Positions 20,890 through 30,739 of a DNA stretch of 64,000 bases are shown piece after piece (the first letter of the stretch is position 1; each line of letters begins with the position of its first letter). The notes under the pieces are model-generated. The model was not told where the DNA came from, did no database searches, and worked only from the letters and a program-made list of their open reading frames with translations. This DNA comes from DASTPP01 sp035762175 (lineage in GTDB: Bacteria > Myxococcota_A > Polyangia > Polyangiales > Polyangiaceae), in NCBI GenBank assembly GCA_035762175.1, contig DASTPP010000012.1, forward strand, positions 41,203 through 105,202, written 5' to 3'. A program made the translations under genes and the position numbers.

Positions 20890-22578
20890 TCATGGCTTCT
20901 CCTCGATGTGGAACTCGACCCGCCGGTTGTTCTGCCGCCCCTCGTCGGTCGCGTTGGTGTCGACCGGGAGCTCTTGCCCGAAGCCCGCGCTCGCCAGGCG
21001 GGCGGGGTCGACCCCGTGGCCGACGAGCCACTTTACCACCGAGGCGGCGCGCGCGGCGCTCAGCTTCTTATTCTTCGCTGGAACGCCCCGGTTGTCGGTG
21101 TGCCCCTCGACCCGCACTTTCTTGATCTCGGGGTGGTCGTTGAGCACCGCCAGCACGCCGAGCAGCACGCTTTCGCCGTCGGGGCCGGGCAAGATCTCGG
21201 CGCTGCCCGTCTTGAACTTCACCGGCTCGACGATCTTGATGACGTTGCCCTGCACGAAGGCCTTGGGGCAGCCGTTCTTGTTCGGGTCTTGATCGCGCTG
21301 GCCGGCCTGGTTCGGGCAGGCGTCTTCGGCGTTGGGTATGCCGTCTTTGTCGCGATCGTTGTCGGGCGGGCACCCGTTGGTAGCCGGATCGTCGGTCTTG
21401 ACCCCCGGCTGCGTCGGGCAGGCGTCGACCTGGTCGGGCACCCCGTCGCCGTCGCGGTCGGCCGGGCAGCCGTTCTTCGCCCGGTCGTCGCTGCGCACCC
21501 CGGGCACGTCGGGGCAGGCGTCGAGGTTGTCGGGCACCCCGTCGCGATCGCGGTCGGCCGGGCAGCCGTTCAGCCTCGGGTCGGCCGAGCGGACCCCGGG
21601 CACGTCGGGGCAGACGTCGACGTCGTCGGGCACCCCGTCGCCGTCGCGGTCGCCCACGACGGGGGGCGCGGCCTCGGGGCGGGGCACCCACTCGAGCGAG
21701 GCGATGACGCGCACCGTGGGCGAGCCGAAGCCGCGGCTCAGGCCGGCGCCGACCCCGGCGCCCGCCCGCAGATCGCCCCAGCTATAGTGGCCCCCGAGGA
21801 TGGCCTCGATGGGGCTCGTGCGCTTGCCGAAGAAGTCGCCCCCCGCGGTCACGCTCGAACCGTAAAGCTCGGGGCCGACGAGCAGCTTTCGGCCGAGAAA
21901 GCGCCGGCCGAACGAGGCGGCGTAGGCGAACTCGCTGCCGATGGGCGCGCCGCCGAGGGTGCCCGTGCGGTCGCGGTACTGAAACCCGAGCCGGGCCGCG
22001 TAGGCGAAGTCGCCGACGTCGCCGGCGACCTGCGCGCGCGGCATCAGGCGCACGTTGCCGTCGCCCGCGTAGGCCCCCGCCGACCCCGTCGGCAGCCAGA
22101 CCGCGAGGCCGAGCGCCCCCGTGATGACGTCGCCGTACTTGCCGAAGAGGCGCGCGTCGCCCGAGAGGCGCAGGTCGCCGATGCTCTGGTCGGCCGAGGG
22201 CGCCGGGTAGGTCACCCCCGCGAGCGTGCCGCTCGTGCCGGTCGCGTACGCCTGCAGGGGCAGGTTCGCGCCGAGGCGCAGGCGGTCCCACAGGACGAGG
22301 CTGCCGCCCAGGTGCACCACGATCTGGTGCTCGACGATGGCACTGCGGACCGACCCGTCGGGGTCGTAGAGCACGAAGGGCCGGTAGGCCCAAGACGCCA
22401 CCCCCCCCGCCGCCGGCCGGAGGTGGCCGCGCAGATCGAGCGAGTCGAGCGTGAACCACTCGCTGCCTCGCTCGGAGGGCTCGAAGCGCTCGACGCCGAA
22501 CCCCCTCGCCTGGGCCTGCGCGGCCCCCGCCGCGCAAAGGGTGCTTATGAAAGCCGCCACGCCGAGCGCACGCCGCAT
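20890..22578 (-). CDS. OmpA-family outer-membrane protein with TSP3 repeats
   Basis: A 562-residue protein. Signal peptide at 1-23 (VAAFISTLCAAGAAQAQA). An outer-membrane beta-barrel of about 300 residues follows (GDLRLSGDARLFGKYGDVIT, VRVIASLEWVPRPE). Four calcium-binding thrombospondin-type-3 repeats (DRDGDGVPDDVDVCPDVPGV) span about 325-450. The C-terminal OmpA-like peptidoglycan-binding domain contains VRVEGHTDNRGVPAKNKKLS and NRRVEFHIE. It should tether the outer membrane to the cell wall. The TSP3/MYXO-CTERM gene follows 68 bp downstream on the same strand and is likely co-transcribed. Confidence 0.92.
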   Translation of the reverse strand: MRRALGVAAFISTLCAAGAAQAQARGFGVERFEPSERGSEWFTLDSLDLRGHLRPAAGGVASWAYRPFVLYDPDGSVRSAIVEHQIVVHLGGSLVLWDRLRLGANLPLQAYATGTSGTLAGVTYPAPSADQSIGDLRLSGDARLFGKYGDVITGALGLAVWLPTGSAGAYAGDGNVRLMPRAQVAGDVGDFAYAARLGFQYRDRTGTLGGAPIGSEFAYAASFGRRFLGRKLLVGPELYGSSVTAGGDFFGKRTSPIEAILGGHYSWGDLRAGAGVGAGLSRGFGSPTVRVIASLEWVPRPEAAPPVVGDRDGDGVPDDVDVCPDVPGVRSADPRLNGCPADRDRDGVPDNLDACPDVPGVRSDDRAKNGCPADRDGDGVPDQVDACPTQPGVKTDDPATNGCPPDNDRDKDGIPNAEDACPNQAGQRDQDPNKNGCPKAFVQGNVIKIVEPVKFKTGSAEILPGPDGESVLLGVLAVLNDHPEIKKVRVEGHTDNRGVPAKNKKLSAARAASVVKWLVGHGVDPARLASAGFGQELPVDTNATDEGRQNNRRVEFHIEEKP

Positions 22579-22877
22579 GTTCGAAGACCTCGCAATCGCA
22601 CCAAAGGTCACGCGCCGAACGGAGGCGCTTGCGCGGAGAGCTAACACGGACTTTCCCGAGGGATAAATATCTAGCACGCCCTTCGCGCCCGCAAGCAAGC
22701 CCGACGGCTCGGGGTGTGGGCCCGTGCGGGGCCGCGAGCGACGGAAACCGACGGCCCGCGGTGTGGGCCCGCGCGCGGCCGCGAGCGACGTCGTGCCGCC
22801 CTTCGGCCCTGACCGGTTCGAGGTCCGGCCGGGGCCGAGGTGAGACAACGGGCGAAACCGGGGCATAAGATGCGCCG
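22579..22877. other. Intergenic region with two imperfect direct repeats
   Basis: Two copies of a roughly 42-bp GC-rich sequence start at 22701 and 22748 and share GTGTGGGCCCG and CGGCCGCGAGCGAC-like segments. An AT-rich patch (GATAAATATCTAGC at 22659-22675) upstream of the OmpA gene is the likely promoter area, but no consensus pair is clear. Confidence 0.5.
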
Positions 22878-23897
22878 TCAGCGGTAGGCCCCGCCCGGGT
22901 GCCTCGCCTCGAGCAACGCCTCGACGACCCACGCGATCTCGTTCGGATCGTGCTTCAGCCCCTCGAACTCGAGCGTGACACGCCCGGGCTCGCCGACGAC
23001 GCGCACGAGCGAAGGCGGCGCGGATTCGGCGAGCGCGCGCACGTCGGCCGGCACCCCGCCCCCGCCCCCGGCCGGCGGCGCGCGGCGGTCGAGCGCGAAG
23101 GCCCCTCCGCCGGCGACGCCCACCGACACGATGGTCATGTAGCGGCCCCCGTCGGGCAGCACCGAGAGGCCGATCTCGCAGCCCCGTCGCGCCCCGCGGG
23201 CCACCGTCGTGGCCCCCTCGCTCTCGAGCTCGACCCTCGCCCCGACCGCGCCGAGGCCGAGCGCGGCCCAGGCCGCCGAGGGCGCATCGGCGAGCTCGAC
23301 CCACCGCTCGATGATGGCCCGCCCGTAGCCCGCGAGGGCGATGAGCGGCCGGCTCTCTTCGGGCAGGCCGGAGCAGACGACCGACAGCATCTTGCCTTCG
23401 ATCTCGAAGCCCACTTCGCTCTCGAGGGTGAGCTCGCGGAGCGTGGCGTCGAGCATCTCGCGGCCGAGCCCGGCGGGGTGCGAGACGACGCGGAAGGCGG
23501 CGTCGAAGGCCTCGTCGCCGGTGGGCGTCTCGCCGAGGCCGAGGCGCCGCGCGATCGCCTCGAGCACGTTGCGCGGCGCGACGCCCAGCTGGGCGCGGCA
23601 GAGGCCCGGCAGGGGGCCGGCCCGCAGGCGGGTGTAGTGCTGGTTGCCCCGGCCGCCCCCCTCGGTGAAGGTGTCGATGGTCACCGCCACGCCCTCGACG
23701 TCGAAGCGGATGCGCCGGGCCGCCCCGCTCCAGAAGGTGGCCGGCGCGATGAGCGCGCGGCCGCCGATGCGGCGCGCGGCCTCGGCCCACGCCCGGTCGA
23801 GGGCGGGGGCCTGGCCGAGCGCCCAGAAGCGGTAGGCGGTCACGACGGCCGTGCCGAGCGCGCCGGCGGCGAGAAACGTCAGGGCGGCCGGGTCCAC
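22878..23897 (-). CDS. Membrane-anchored hypothetical protein
   Basis: A 339-residue protein. A single N-terminal transmembrane helix (LTFLAAGALGTAVVTAYRFW) anchors a soluble domain with repeated beta strands (RIRFDVEGVAVTIDTFTEGG, YMTIVSVGVAGGGAFALD, RVTLEFEGLKHDPNEIAWVV). No enzyme motif is visible, and I do not recognise the family. Codon use and composition match the native genes. It lies 50 bp downstream of the histidine kinase gene on the same strand and may be co-transcribed with it. Confidence 0.65.
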   Translation of the reverse strand: MDPAALTFLAAGALGTAVVTAYRFWALGQAPALDRAWAEAARRIGGRALIAPATFWSGAARRIRFDVEGVAVTIDTFTEGGGRGNQHYTRLRAGPLPGLCRAQLGVAPRNVLEAIARRLGLGETPTGDEAFDAAFRVVSHPAGLGREMLDATLRELTLESEVGFEIEGKMLSVVCSGLPEESRPLIALAGYGRAIIERWVELADAPSAAWAALGLGAVGARVELESEGATTVARGARRGCEIGLSVLPDGGRYMTIVSVGVAGGGAFALDRRAPPAGGGGGVPADVRALAESAPPSLVRVVGEPGRVTLEFEGLKHDPNEIAWVVEALLEARHPGGAYR

Positions 23898-23946
23898 GTG
23901 GTTTCGAGCTCTCTTGGCGCGCCTCGCCCCCTCGCCATCGTCGTAC

Positions 23947-26493
23947 CTATACGCCGGCGCGGGCCCGGGCGCCCCCCGCGAGCGCGGCGACGGCGCGGAG
24001 CAGCTCGGCCGGCTCGGCCGGCTTCGCGAGGTGCGCCTCGAAGCCGGCGCGCAGGGCCCGCGCGCGGTCTTCGACGCGGGCGTAGGCCGTGAGCGCGACG
24101 GCGGGGGTGCGCCCGCCGCGCTCGGGGGGCAACCGGCGCACGCGCTCGAGGAGCGAGTAGCCGTCCTCGCCGGGCATCCCGACGTCCGAGACGAGCACGT
24201 CGAAGCGCTCGCGCTCGAGGCACGCGAGCGCCTCGGCCGCGCCCGCCGCCTCGGTCACGAGGGCGCCGCACTGGCCGAGCGCGAAGGCGAGGAGCGCGCG
24301 CGTGTCGGCCTCGTCCTCGACGACGAGCACGCGCAGGCCGGCGACCGAGGGCGGGCAGTCGGGCGCGCCGGGCGCCGCCTCGCCCGCCGCGGGGGCGGCC
24401 CCGGCGGGGGCGCGCTCGCCGCGGGCGTGCGCGGTCGGCAGCCGCACCGCGAAGGTCGCCCCCCGCCCCTCGCCCTCGCTCGCGACCGCCACCGTGCCAC
24501 CGTGCAGCTCGACCAGGCTGCGCACGATCGACAGCCCGAGGCCGAGGCCCCCGGCCCGCCGCGCCGTGCCCCCGTCGGCCTGGCGGAAGGGCTCGAAGAC
24601 GTGCGGCACGAAGTCGGCCGAGATGCCCTGGCCGGTGTCGGCGACGGCGAGCTCGACGTGCGAGGGCTTGCGCCGCAGCGAGACCCGGACGCGCCCGCCG
24701 CGGGGGGTGAACTTGATGGCGTTCGACAGGAGGTTCCACGCGACCTGCTGCAGCCGCTCGGCGTCGCCGGCGAGCGCGGCGCGCGCGTCGAGCGCGGGCT
24801 CGAGCCGCACGCCCTTGGCGTCGGCCGCGGGCCGCACGGCCTCGAGGGCCGCCTCGACGACGCGGGCGAGCTCGACGGGGCCGACGGCGATCACCACCTT
24901 GCCCTGCAGGATGCGGCTCAGGTCGAGCAGGTCTTCGATGAGGCGCGTCTGCGCGCGGGCGTTGCGCCCGATGGTCGCGAGGGCGCGCGCCTGCGCCGGC
25001 CCGTCGAGCCCGCCGTCTTGGAGCATCGTCGCCCAGCCGAGGATGGCGTTGAGGGGCGTGCGCAGCTCGTGGCTGACCGTGGCGAGGAACTCGTCCTTCA
25101 TCCGGTTGGCGCTCTCGGCCTGGGCGCGCGCGGCCTGGCTCTGGGCGAGCACGCGCTCGCGCTCTTGCTCGACGCGGCGCTGCTCGCTCATGTCGCGGGT
25201 GATCTTGGTGAAGCCGCGCAGCGCGCCGCCCGCGTCGCGCACGGCCGTCGCGATCTCGTCGGCCCAGAAGCGCGTGCCGTCCTTGCGCACGCGCCAGCCG
25301 GTGCGCTCGACCCGCCCCGTCTCGGCCGCCTCGGCGAGCTCGCGCTCGACCTCGCCGCGCGCGACGTCTTCGGGCGGGTAGAACAGGGCGACGCCCCGGC
25401 CGAGCGCCTCTTCGGCGGCGTAGCCCGTCACGCGGGCGGCGCCGGCGGCCCACTCGGTGATGACGCCGCCCGGGTCGAGCAGGAAGATGGCGTAGTCTTG
25501 CACGTTCTCGACGAGCGCCCGGTAGCGCGCCTCGCTCGCCCGCAGGCGCATCTCGGCCTCGCGCTCGGCCGTGACGTCGCGGTTCGTGCCGACGAGCCGC
25601 ACCGGCCGCCCGGCCGCGTTGGCGAGGACGCGCGCGCGGGCGGCGACGTGGCGGACGGCGCCGCCGGGGTGCACGACGCGGTAGCTGAGGCGGAAGGCGT
25701 CGCCGCCCTCGATGCCCGCCACGGCCTCGGCCTGCATGCGCGCGAGGTCGTCGGGGTGCACGGCCCGGAACTGCGCCCCCACCACGTCGGCGAGGTCGCC
25801 GGGGGGCAGGCCCATGATCTCGGCGCTGCGCGCGTCGAGGTCGCCCTCGCCGGTCGTCAGGTCCCACGTCCAGGTGCCGAGCTCGGCGACGTCGAGCGCG
25901 AGCCGCAGCCGCGCCACGCTCTCGCGCAGCCGGGCCTCGGCCCGCTCGCGCTCGGCGCACTCGGCGCTCGCGCGCCGCTCGGCCCGCACCCGCTCGGTCG
26001 TCTCGCTCAGCCGGTGGAACACCCCCGCCACGCGCCCGCCCTCGTCGCGGACGGCCGAGAAGAAGAAGCTGAAGAAGCGCTCTTCGACCCGGCCCCCGCG
26101 CCGGAGCGCGACCGGCAGGTTCTCGTCGCTGCGCGTCGCGCCGTCGGCCAGCACGCGCTCGATGAGCGGGCCCAGCACGGGCCAGCCGTCGCGCCAGGCC
26201 TCGGCCGCCGGGCGCCCGAGCAGCGCCGGGTGCCGCTCGCCCGCGACCGCGACGTAGGCGTCGTTGTAGATCTGGACGAGGCGCGGGCCCCACAAGACCG
26301 TGGCCGGGTCGGGCGACGCGAGGCAGATGTCGACCGCGGTGCGCAGGCTCTGCGGCCACCCCTCGACGGGCCCGAGCGCCGTCGCCCACCAGTCGAGGGC
26401 GCGGCAGCGCGCGCGCACCTCGCCCGGGCCGGCGAAGACCCACTCGGCCGCCCCCGAGGGGTCACGGAAGCGGAGTGTCGTGCTCATGCTCAT
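23947..26493 (-). CDS. Hybrid sensor histidine kinase with three PAS domains
   Basis: An 848-residue soluble sensor. PAS-like domains lie at about 45-165, 195-310 and 322-440. The dimerisation/phosphoacceptor domain has His475 in FLATVSHELRTPLN. The HATPase_c domain has the N box (NLLSNAIKF 587-595), G1 (DTGQGI 619-624) and G2 (GGLGLGL 648-654). A C-terminal receiver has acidic residues VVEDE (724-728) and phosphoacceptor Asp770 (VSDVGMPGEDG). All catalytic elements are present. With no transmembrane helix, it should sense a cytoplasmic signal. There is no output domain, so it probably passes phosphate on through a separate protein. Start ATG 26493 has AGAGG 8 nt upstream. Confidence 0.93.
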   Translation of the reverse strand: MSMSTTLRFRDPSGAAEWVFAGPGEVRARCRALDWWATALGPVEGWPQSLRTAVDICLASPDPATVLWGPRLVQIYNDAYVAVAGERHPALLGRPAAEAWRDGWPVLGPLIERVLADGATRSDENLPVALRRGGRVEERFFSFFFSAVRDEGGRVAGVFHRLSETTERVRAERRASAECAERERAEARLRESVARLRLALDVAELGTWTWDLTTGEGDLDARSAEIMGLPPGDLADVVGAQFRAVHPDDLARMQAEAVAGIEGGDAFRLSYRVVHPGGAVRHVAARARVLANAAGRPVRLVGTNRDVTAEREAEMRLRASEARYRALVENVQDYAIFLLDPGGVITEWAAGAARVTGYAAEEALGRGVALFYPPEDVARGEVERELAEAAETGRVERTGWRVRKDGTRFWADEIATAVRDAGGALRGFTKITRDMSEQRRVEQERERVLAQSQAARAQAESANRMKDEFLATVSHELRTPLNAILGWATMLQDGGLDGPAQARALATIGRNARAQTRLIEDLLDLSRILQGKVVIAVGPVELARVVEAALEAVRPAADAKGVRLEPALDARAALAGDAERLQQVAWNLLSNAIKFTPRGGRVRVSLRRKPSHVELAVADTGQGISADFVPHVFEPFRQADGGTARRAGGLGLGLSIVRSLVELHGGTVAVASEGEGRGATFAVRLPTAHARGERAPAGAAPAAGEAAPGAPDCPPSVAGLRVLVVEDEADTRALLAFALGQCGALVTEAAGAAEALACLERERFDVLVSDVGMPGEDGYSLLERVRRLPPERGGRTPAVALTAYARVEDRARALRAGFEAHLAKPAEPAELLRAVAALAGGARARAGV

Positions 26494-26687
26494 GCGGTCG
26501 CCTCTGCCCTCGGCCCAAGCACCGTCGGACAACCGTTATGGATCGCGAAGAAAGGGGGCGCACCCCCGGCCTCGCGCCCCCGGTCGCGCCCCGAATTGCC
26601 TGCCCGCCCGGGCCGCGGCATGGTGGCCCCGGGGCGGCGGCGCGCCGCCGCCCCGGGGCCCGCCCGCCCCCTCCGGCCCGCCCCCCC

Positions 26688-28325
26688 ATGACGCCGCCGC
26701 CCGAGTTGCGCCCCTACCAGCGCGAGGCCGTCGAGGCCGTGCTCGCGGCGCGGCGCGCGGGGCTGCGGCGCCTCGCGGTGTGCCTGCCGACGGGGGCCGG
26801 CAAGACCGTCATCTTCGCGCACCTCGCGCGCCTCGCCCGCCGGCAGGTGCTGGTGCTGGCGCACCGCGAAGAGCTGCTCGGGCAGGCGCGCGAGAAAATC
26901 GAGCGCGCGATGGCGGGCGAGGCCGTCGTCGCGATCGAGCGGGGCGCCGAGCGCGCGGGCCCCGGCGCGAAGGTGCTGGTCTGCTCGATCCGGTCGCTGC
27001 ACGAGGGGCGCCTCGGCCGGGTGATGGCGGGCCGCGACGTCGGCCTCGTCATCTACGACGAGTGCCACCACGCCGCGGCCGAAGACAACCTGCGGGTCTT
27101 GCGGCAGCTCGGCGTCTTCGAGCCCGACTGGCCCGGCACGCTGCTCGGCTTCACCGCCACCACCGAGCGCGGCGACGGCAAGGGCCTCGACACCGTCTTC
27201 GAGCGCATCGCCTACGCGCGCACGCTGCCCGAGATGATCGCCGACGGCTACCTCGCGCGCCTGCGGGGCTTCCGGGTCGCGACGGGCGCCGACCTCTCGC
27301 GCGCCTCGGGCGGCGGCCTCGACTTCGACGAAGAGGCGCTCGAGGAGGCCGTCGACGTCGAAGAGCGGAACGCGCTCGTCGCCCGCTCCATTCAAGAGCT
27401 CGCCCGCGACCGGCGCACCATCGCCTTCTGCGTCACCGTCGCCCACGCCCGCAGCCTCGCCCGCTCGCTCAACGCGATCGGCGTGCCCGCCGGCCTCGTG
27501 CACGGCGAGATGCCCGCCGCGTCGCGCGCGAAGGCGCTCGCCGACTTCCGCGAGGGGCGCCTCGCCGCGCTCGCCAACGTCGCGGTGCTGACCGAGGGCT
27601 TCGACGACCCCGGCGTCTCCTGCGTCGCGATGGCGCGCCCGACCCGCTCGGCGGGCCTCTACGCCCAGTGCGTCGGCCGCGGCACCCGCCTCGCGCCGGG
27701 CAAGCGAGACTGCCTGGTGCTCGACTTCGTCGACCTGTCGGCGCTCAGCCTCTGCACCCTGCCCTCGCTCTTCGGGGTGCCGCACGAGGTCGACCTGCGC
27801 GGCGGCGACGCGTCCGAGGCGGCGCGCGTCTGGCGGCAGATCGAGTTCGACTACCCGGGCTTCGAGCTCGAGGCGGGGGCGGTGACGCTCGACGAGATCA
27901 AGCAGCGCGCCGAGAGCTTCGACCCGCTCGAGCAGCGCGCGGGCGGCGAGGTGCGCGCCATCTCGGCGAACGCGTGGTTCTCGCTCGGCCGCCACGGCGT
28001 GGGGCTGCACTTCGAGCGGGCCGAGGGCCGGCCCGCGGAGGCGCTCGTGCTGCGCCGCGCCCCGCGCGGCAAGGCCTGGGAGGTGACCCTCGACGGCGAG
28101 CCCGTGGGCCGCTTCGCGCGCCTCGAGGAGGCCGTCGAGGCCGTCGACTACGAGATCGAGCGGCTCGGCCGCGCCGCGTCAGCCTCGGCCCGCGATGACG
28201 CGAGGTGGCGACGCGCGCCCGCGCCCGAGGCCCTCGTGCGGGCCCTGCGCGCCGCGCGGGGCCTGCCCCCGAACCTGGGCGCGGCGCTGCGCCTCGGCGC
28301 CTGGGAGCGCGTGACCGGCCGGTAA
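26688..28325 (+). CDS. Superfamily 2 DEAD/DEAH-box helicase
   Basis: A 545-residue nucleic-acid-dependent ATPase of the SSL2/RadD-like type. Q-like motif RPYQREAVEAVL (8-19), Walker A PTGAGKT (34-40), Walker B DECH (124-127), motif III TAT (156-158), and the C-terminal helicase lobe with LTEGFDDPGV and motif VI QCVGRGTRLAPGK. A C-terminal extension of about 170 residues is unassigned. It is expected to remodel DNA or RNA, perhaps in repair as RadD does in E. coli; that role is inference. The start at 26688 matches the family N-terminus. The upstream in-frame extension is low-complexity Pro/Arg and was rejected. Confidence 0.85.
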   Translation: MTPPPELRPYQREAVEAVLAARRAGLRRLAVCLPTGAGKTVIFAHLARLARRQVLVLAHREELLGQAREKIERAMAGEAVVAIERGAERAGPGAKVLVCSIRSLHEGRLGRVMAGRDVGLVIYDECHHAAAEDNLRVLRQLGVFEPDWPGTLLGFTATTERGDGKGLDTVFERIAYARTLPEMIADGYLARLRGFRVATGADLSRASGGGLDFDEEALEEAVDVEERNALVARSIQELARDRRTIAFCVTVAHARSLARSLNAIGVPAGLVHGEMPAASRAKALADFREGRLAALANVAVLTEGFDDPGVSCVAMARPTRSAGLYAQCVGRGTRLAPGKRDCLVLDFVDLSALSLCTLPSLFGVPHEVDLRGGDASEAARVWRQIEFDYPGFELEAGAVTLDEIKQRAESFDPLEQRAGGEVRAISANAWFSLGRHGVGLHFERAEGRPAEALVLRRAPRGKAWEVTLDGEPVGRFARLEEAVEAVDYEIERLGRAASASARDDARWRRAPAPEALVRALRAARGLPPNLGAALRLGAWERVTGR

Positions 28326-28484
28326 GGTTTGTGAGTCTGAGGCGCGGAGCCGGTCGGCGGCCCGGGCCTTGGATGTTGGCCCTCGGAACGCGGCTTGATA
28401 CGTTCGCCGGTCTTCGGCGCCCCGCGAGCGGCCGCGGCCGCGACGGCGCCCGGTGCCCGACCCCCGCGCGCGAGAGGTGAAGCG

Positions 28485-29696
28485 ATGCGTAATGTCGTAC
28501 GGCAGTTGACTGGGCTGGCGGCCGCCTGCGCGGTGGCCCAGGCGGCGTGTACGAAGAAAGAGCAGCCCGCGCCCGACCCGCCGGCGGCGGCGTCGGCGAA
28601 GCCGGCGGCGGGGGCGGCGGCGGCGGGGGCGCCCGAGGGCCGGGTCGACATCGTCGCCTGGCCCGGGTACATCGAGCGCGGCGAGAGCGACAAGCAGTAC
28701 GACTGGGTGACGGCCTTCGAGAAAGACTCGGGCTGCAAGGTGAACGTCAAGACGGCGGGCACGTCCGACGAGATGGTGGCGCTGATGAACCAGGGCGGCT
28801 ACGACCTGGTGACGGCCTCGGGCGACGCGTCGCTGCGGCTGGTGGCGGGCAAGAAGGTGCAGCCGGTCGACCTCGCCCGGGTGCCGAGCTACGCGTCGGT
28901 CGACCCCCGGCTGCAGAACGCGCCCTGGCACACCGTCGAGGGCAAGCACTACGGGGTGCCCTACCAGTGGGGGCCCAACGTGCTCGCCTACCGCACCGAC
29001 GTGTTCAAGACGCCGCCCGACTCGTGGTCGGTGGTCTTCGAAGAGCAGAAGCTGCCCGACGGCAAGCCGAACAAGGGCCGGGTGCAGGCCTACGACGGGC
29101 CCATCGCCCTCGCCGACGCGGCGCTCTACCTGATGAGCAAGAAGCCCGAGCTCGGCATCAAAGACCCCTACGAGCTGACCCAGGCCCAGTACGACGCGGC
29201 GCTCGGGCTGGCGCGCAAGCAGCGCGAGCTCGTGCACCGCTACTGGCACGACGCCAACGTGCAGGTGCAAGACTTCACCAACGAGGGGGTGGTGGCCTCG
29301 AGCACCTGGCCCTTCCAGATCAACACGCTGAAGGCGAACAAGCAGCCGGTGGCCAGCGTCATCCCGAAGGAGGGGGCGACGGGCTGGGCCGACACCACCA
29401 TGCTGGCGGCCGACGCGAAGCACCCCGTGTGCGCGTACAAGTGGCTCGAGTGGTCGCTCACCCCGAAGGTGCAGGGCGACGTGGCGGCGTGGTTCGGCTC
29501 GGTGCCGGCGGTGACGAAGGGGTGCGAGTCGAGCGAGCTCTTGGGCAAAGACGGCTGCCAGAAGCACGGCGCGGGCGAGTTCGAGCGCATCAAATTCTGG
29601 AAGACGCCGACGGCGCAGTGCGCGAGCCAGGGCGACAAGTGCGTGCCCTACAGCCGGTGGACGACCGACTACGTCGCCGTCATGGGCAAGCGCTAG
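28485..29696 (+). CDS. Polyamine-type ABC substrate-binding lipoprotein
   Basis: A 403-residue PotD/PotF-like binding protein. Lipoprotein signal with Cys22 (VAQAAC), an Ala/Pro linker, then the periplasmic-binding fold beginning VDIVAWPGYIERG. It includes NVKTAGTSDEMVALMNQGGY, YGVPYQWGPNVLAYRTDVFK and an EWSLTPKVQGDVAAWFGSVP segment typical of the spermidine/putrescine and YdcS group. It captures an amine and delivers it to the permeases encoded downstream. Start ATG 28485 has GAGAGGTGA upstream. It is the first gene of a six-gene operon running to 35454. Confidence 0.88.
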   Translation: MRNVVRQLTGLAAACAVAQAACTKKEQPAPDPPAAASAKPAAGAAAAGAPEGRVDIVAWPGYIERGESDKQYDWVTAFEKDSGCKVNVKTAGTSDEMVALMNQGGYDLVTASGDASLRLVAGKKVQPVDLARVPSYASVDPRLQNAPWHTVEGKHYGVPYQWGPNVLAYRTDVFKTPPDSWSVVFEEQKLPDGKPNKGRVQAYDGPIALADAALYLMSKKPELGIKDPYELTQAQYDAALGLARKQRELVHRYWHDANVQVQDFTNEGVVASSTWPFQINTLKANKQPVASVIPKEGATGWADTTMLAADAKHPVCAYKWLEWSLTPKVQGDVAAWFGSVPAVTKGCESSELLGKDGCQKHGAGEFERIKFWKTPTAQCASQGDKCVPYSRWTTDYVAVMGKR

Positions 29697-29722
29697 GGGC
29701 CGGGGGGCGGGCGAGGCCAACG

Positions 29723-30739
29723 GTGGCGGTCGCGGCGGTCGAGCTCGCGGGGGTGCGGCGCGCCTTCGGCGCGACGGTGGCGCTCGACGACGTGTCGTTC
29801 TCGGTCGGCGAGGGCGAGTTCTTCTCGATGCTCGGGCCCTCGGGCTCGGGCAAGACGACCTGCCTGCGGGTCATCGCGGGCTTCGAGCGGCCCGACCGCG
29901 GGCGCGTCTTGCTCGGCGGCGAGCCGGTCGAGGGCCGGCCGCCCTACGAGCGCGACGTGAACACGGTCTTCCAAGATTATGCGCTCTTCCCGCACATGAG
30001 CGTGCTCGAGAACGTCGAGTACGGCCTGCGGGTCAAGGGCGTCGCGCGCGCCGAGCGGCGCCGGCGGGCGCTCGCGATGCTCGAGCTGGTGCGGCTGCCG
30101 GGCCTCGGCGACCGGCGGCCTTCGGCGCTCTCGGGCGGGCAGCGCCAGCGCGTCGCGCTCGCCCGCGCGCTCGTCAACGAGCCGCGCGTCCTCTTGCTCG
30201 ACGAGCCGCTCGGCGCGCTCGACCTCAAGCTGCGCGAAGAGATGCAGGGCGAGCTGAAGGCGCTGCAGCGGCGGCTCGGGGTCACCTTCTTGCTCGTGAC
30301 GCACGATCAGGGCGAGGCGCTCGCGATGAGCGACCGCGTCGCGGTCTTCGCCGCGGGCCGGCTCGAGCAGGTCGACACGCCCCAGAACCTGTACGGGCGG
30401 CCGGCGACGGCCTTCGTCGCCGGCTTCGTCGGCTCGGCCAACGTGGTCGGCGCGGCCCAGGCCGAGGCCCTCGTCGGCCGCGCCGCGCCCTTCGCCCTGC
30501 GGCCCGAGCACGTCCGGCTCGCCGGCGCCGGGCGGCCCGAAGGACGGCCCGGCGCGCGCGGCCGCGTCGTCGACCTGCAGTACCAGGGCCCGGTCACGCG
30601 CCTGGTGGTCGACGCGGGCCCCGGCGGCCGCCTCGCCGCCAGCGTGCCGAGCGGCGAGGCGGCGCTGCCCGCGCCCGGCGACGAGGTCGAGCTCTGGTGG
30701 GACGAGGCGTCGATGGTGCCGCTGCCGGGGGCCCCGTGA
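29723..30739 (+). CDS. potA: Polyamine ABC transporter ATPase (PotA-like)
   Basis: A 338-residue ATPase starting at a GTG. Walker A GPSGSGKT (38-45), Q-loop TVFQDYALFP, signature LSGGQRQRVALARAL (136-150), Walker B VLLLDEP (156-162), switch His in LLVTHDQGEA. The C-terminal TOBE domain (FALRPEHVRLAGAG) is typical of the PotA/MalK group. It powers uptake through the two permeases that follow. Its stop overlaps the GTG start of the next gene. Ligand class is inferred from the neighbouring binding protein and amine-catabolic enzymes. Confidence 0.9.
   Translation: MAVAAVELAGVRRAFGATVALDDVSFSVGEGEFFSMLGPSGSGKTTCLRVIAGFERPDRGRVLLGGEPVEGRPPYERDVNTVFQDYALFPHMSVLENVEYGLRVKGVARAERRRRALAMLELVRLPGLGDRRPSALSGGQRQRVALARALVNEPRVLLLDEPLGALDLKLREEMQGELKALQRRLGVTFLLVTHDQGEALAMSDRVAVFAAGRLEQVDTPQNLYGRPATAFVAGFVGSANVVGAAQAEALVGRAAPFALRPEHVRLAGAGRPEGRPGARGRVVDLQYQGPVTRLVVDAGPGGRLAASVPSGEAALPAPGDEVELWWDEASMVPLPGAP

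Noticed and set aside
16868..21031. Minus-strand open frame of 1387 codons
   Set aside because: The real TSP3 protein occupies only its middle. The tail is antisense to the SDR gene and is explained by a lost stop.
18284..21292. 1002-codon plus-strand open frame rich in Val/Gly/Ala
   Set aside because: Periodic product is the antisense of the Asp-rich TSP3 repeats.
18046..22578. Adhesin toxin of the RTX type
   Set aside because: The Asp-rich repeats are DxDxDG thrombospondin-type-3 units, not GGxGxD nonapeptides. The OmpA and MYXO-CTERM ends fix the class.
23851..26691. 946-codon plus-strand frame
   Set aside because: Antisense of the hybrid histidine kinase, with no domain and no ribosome binding site.
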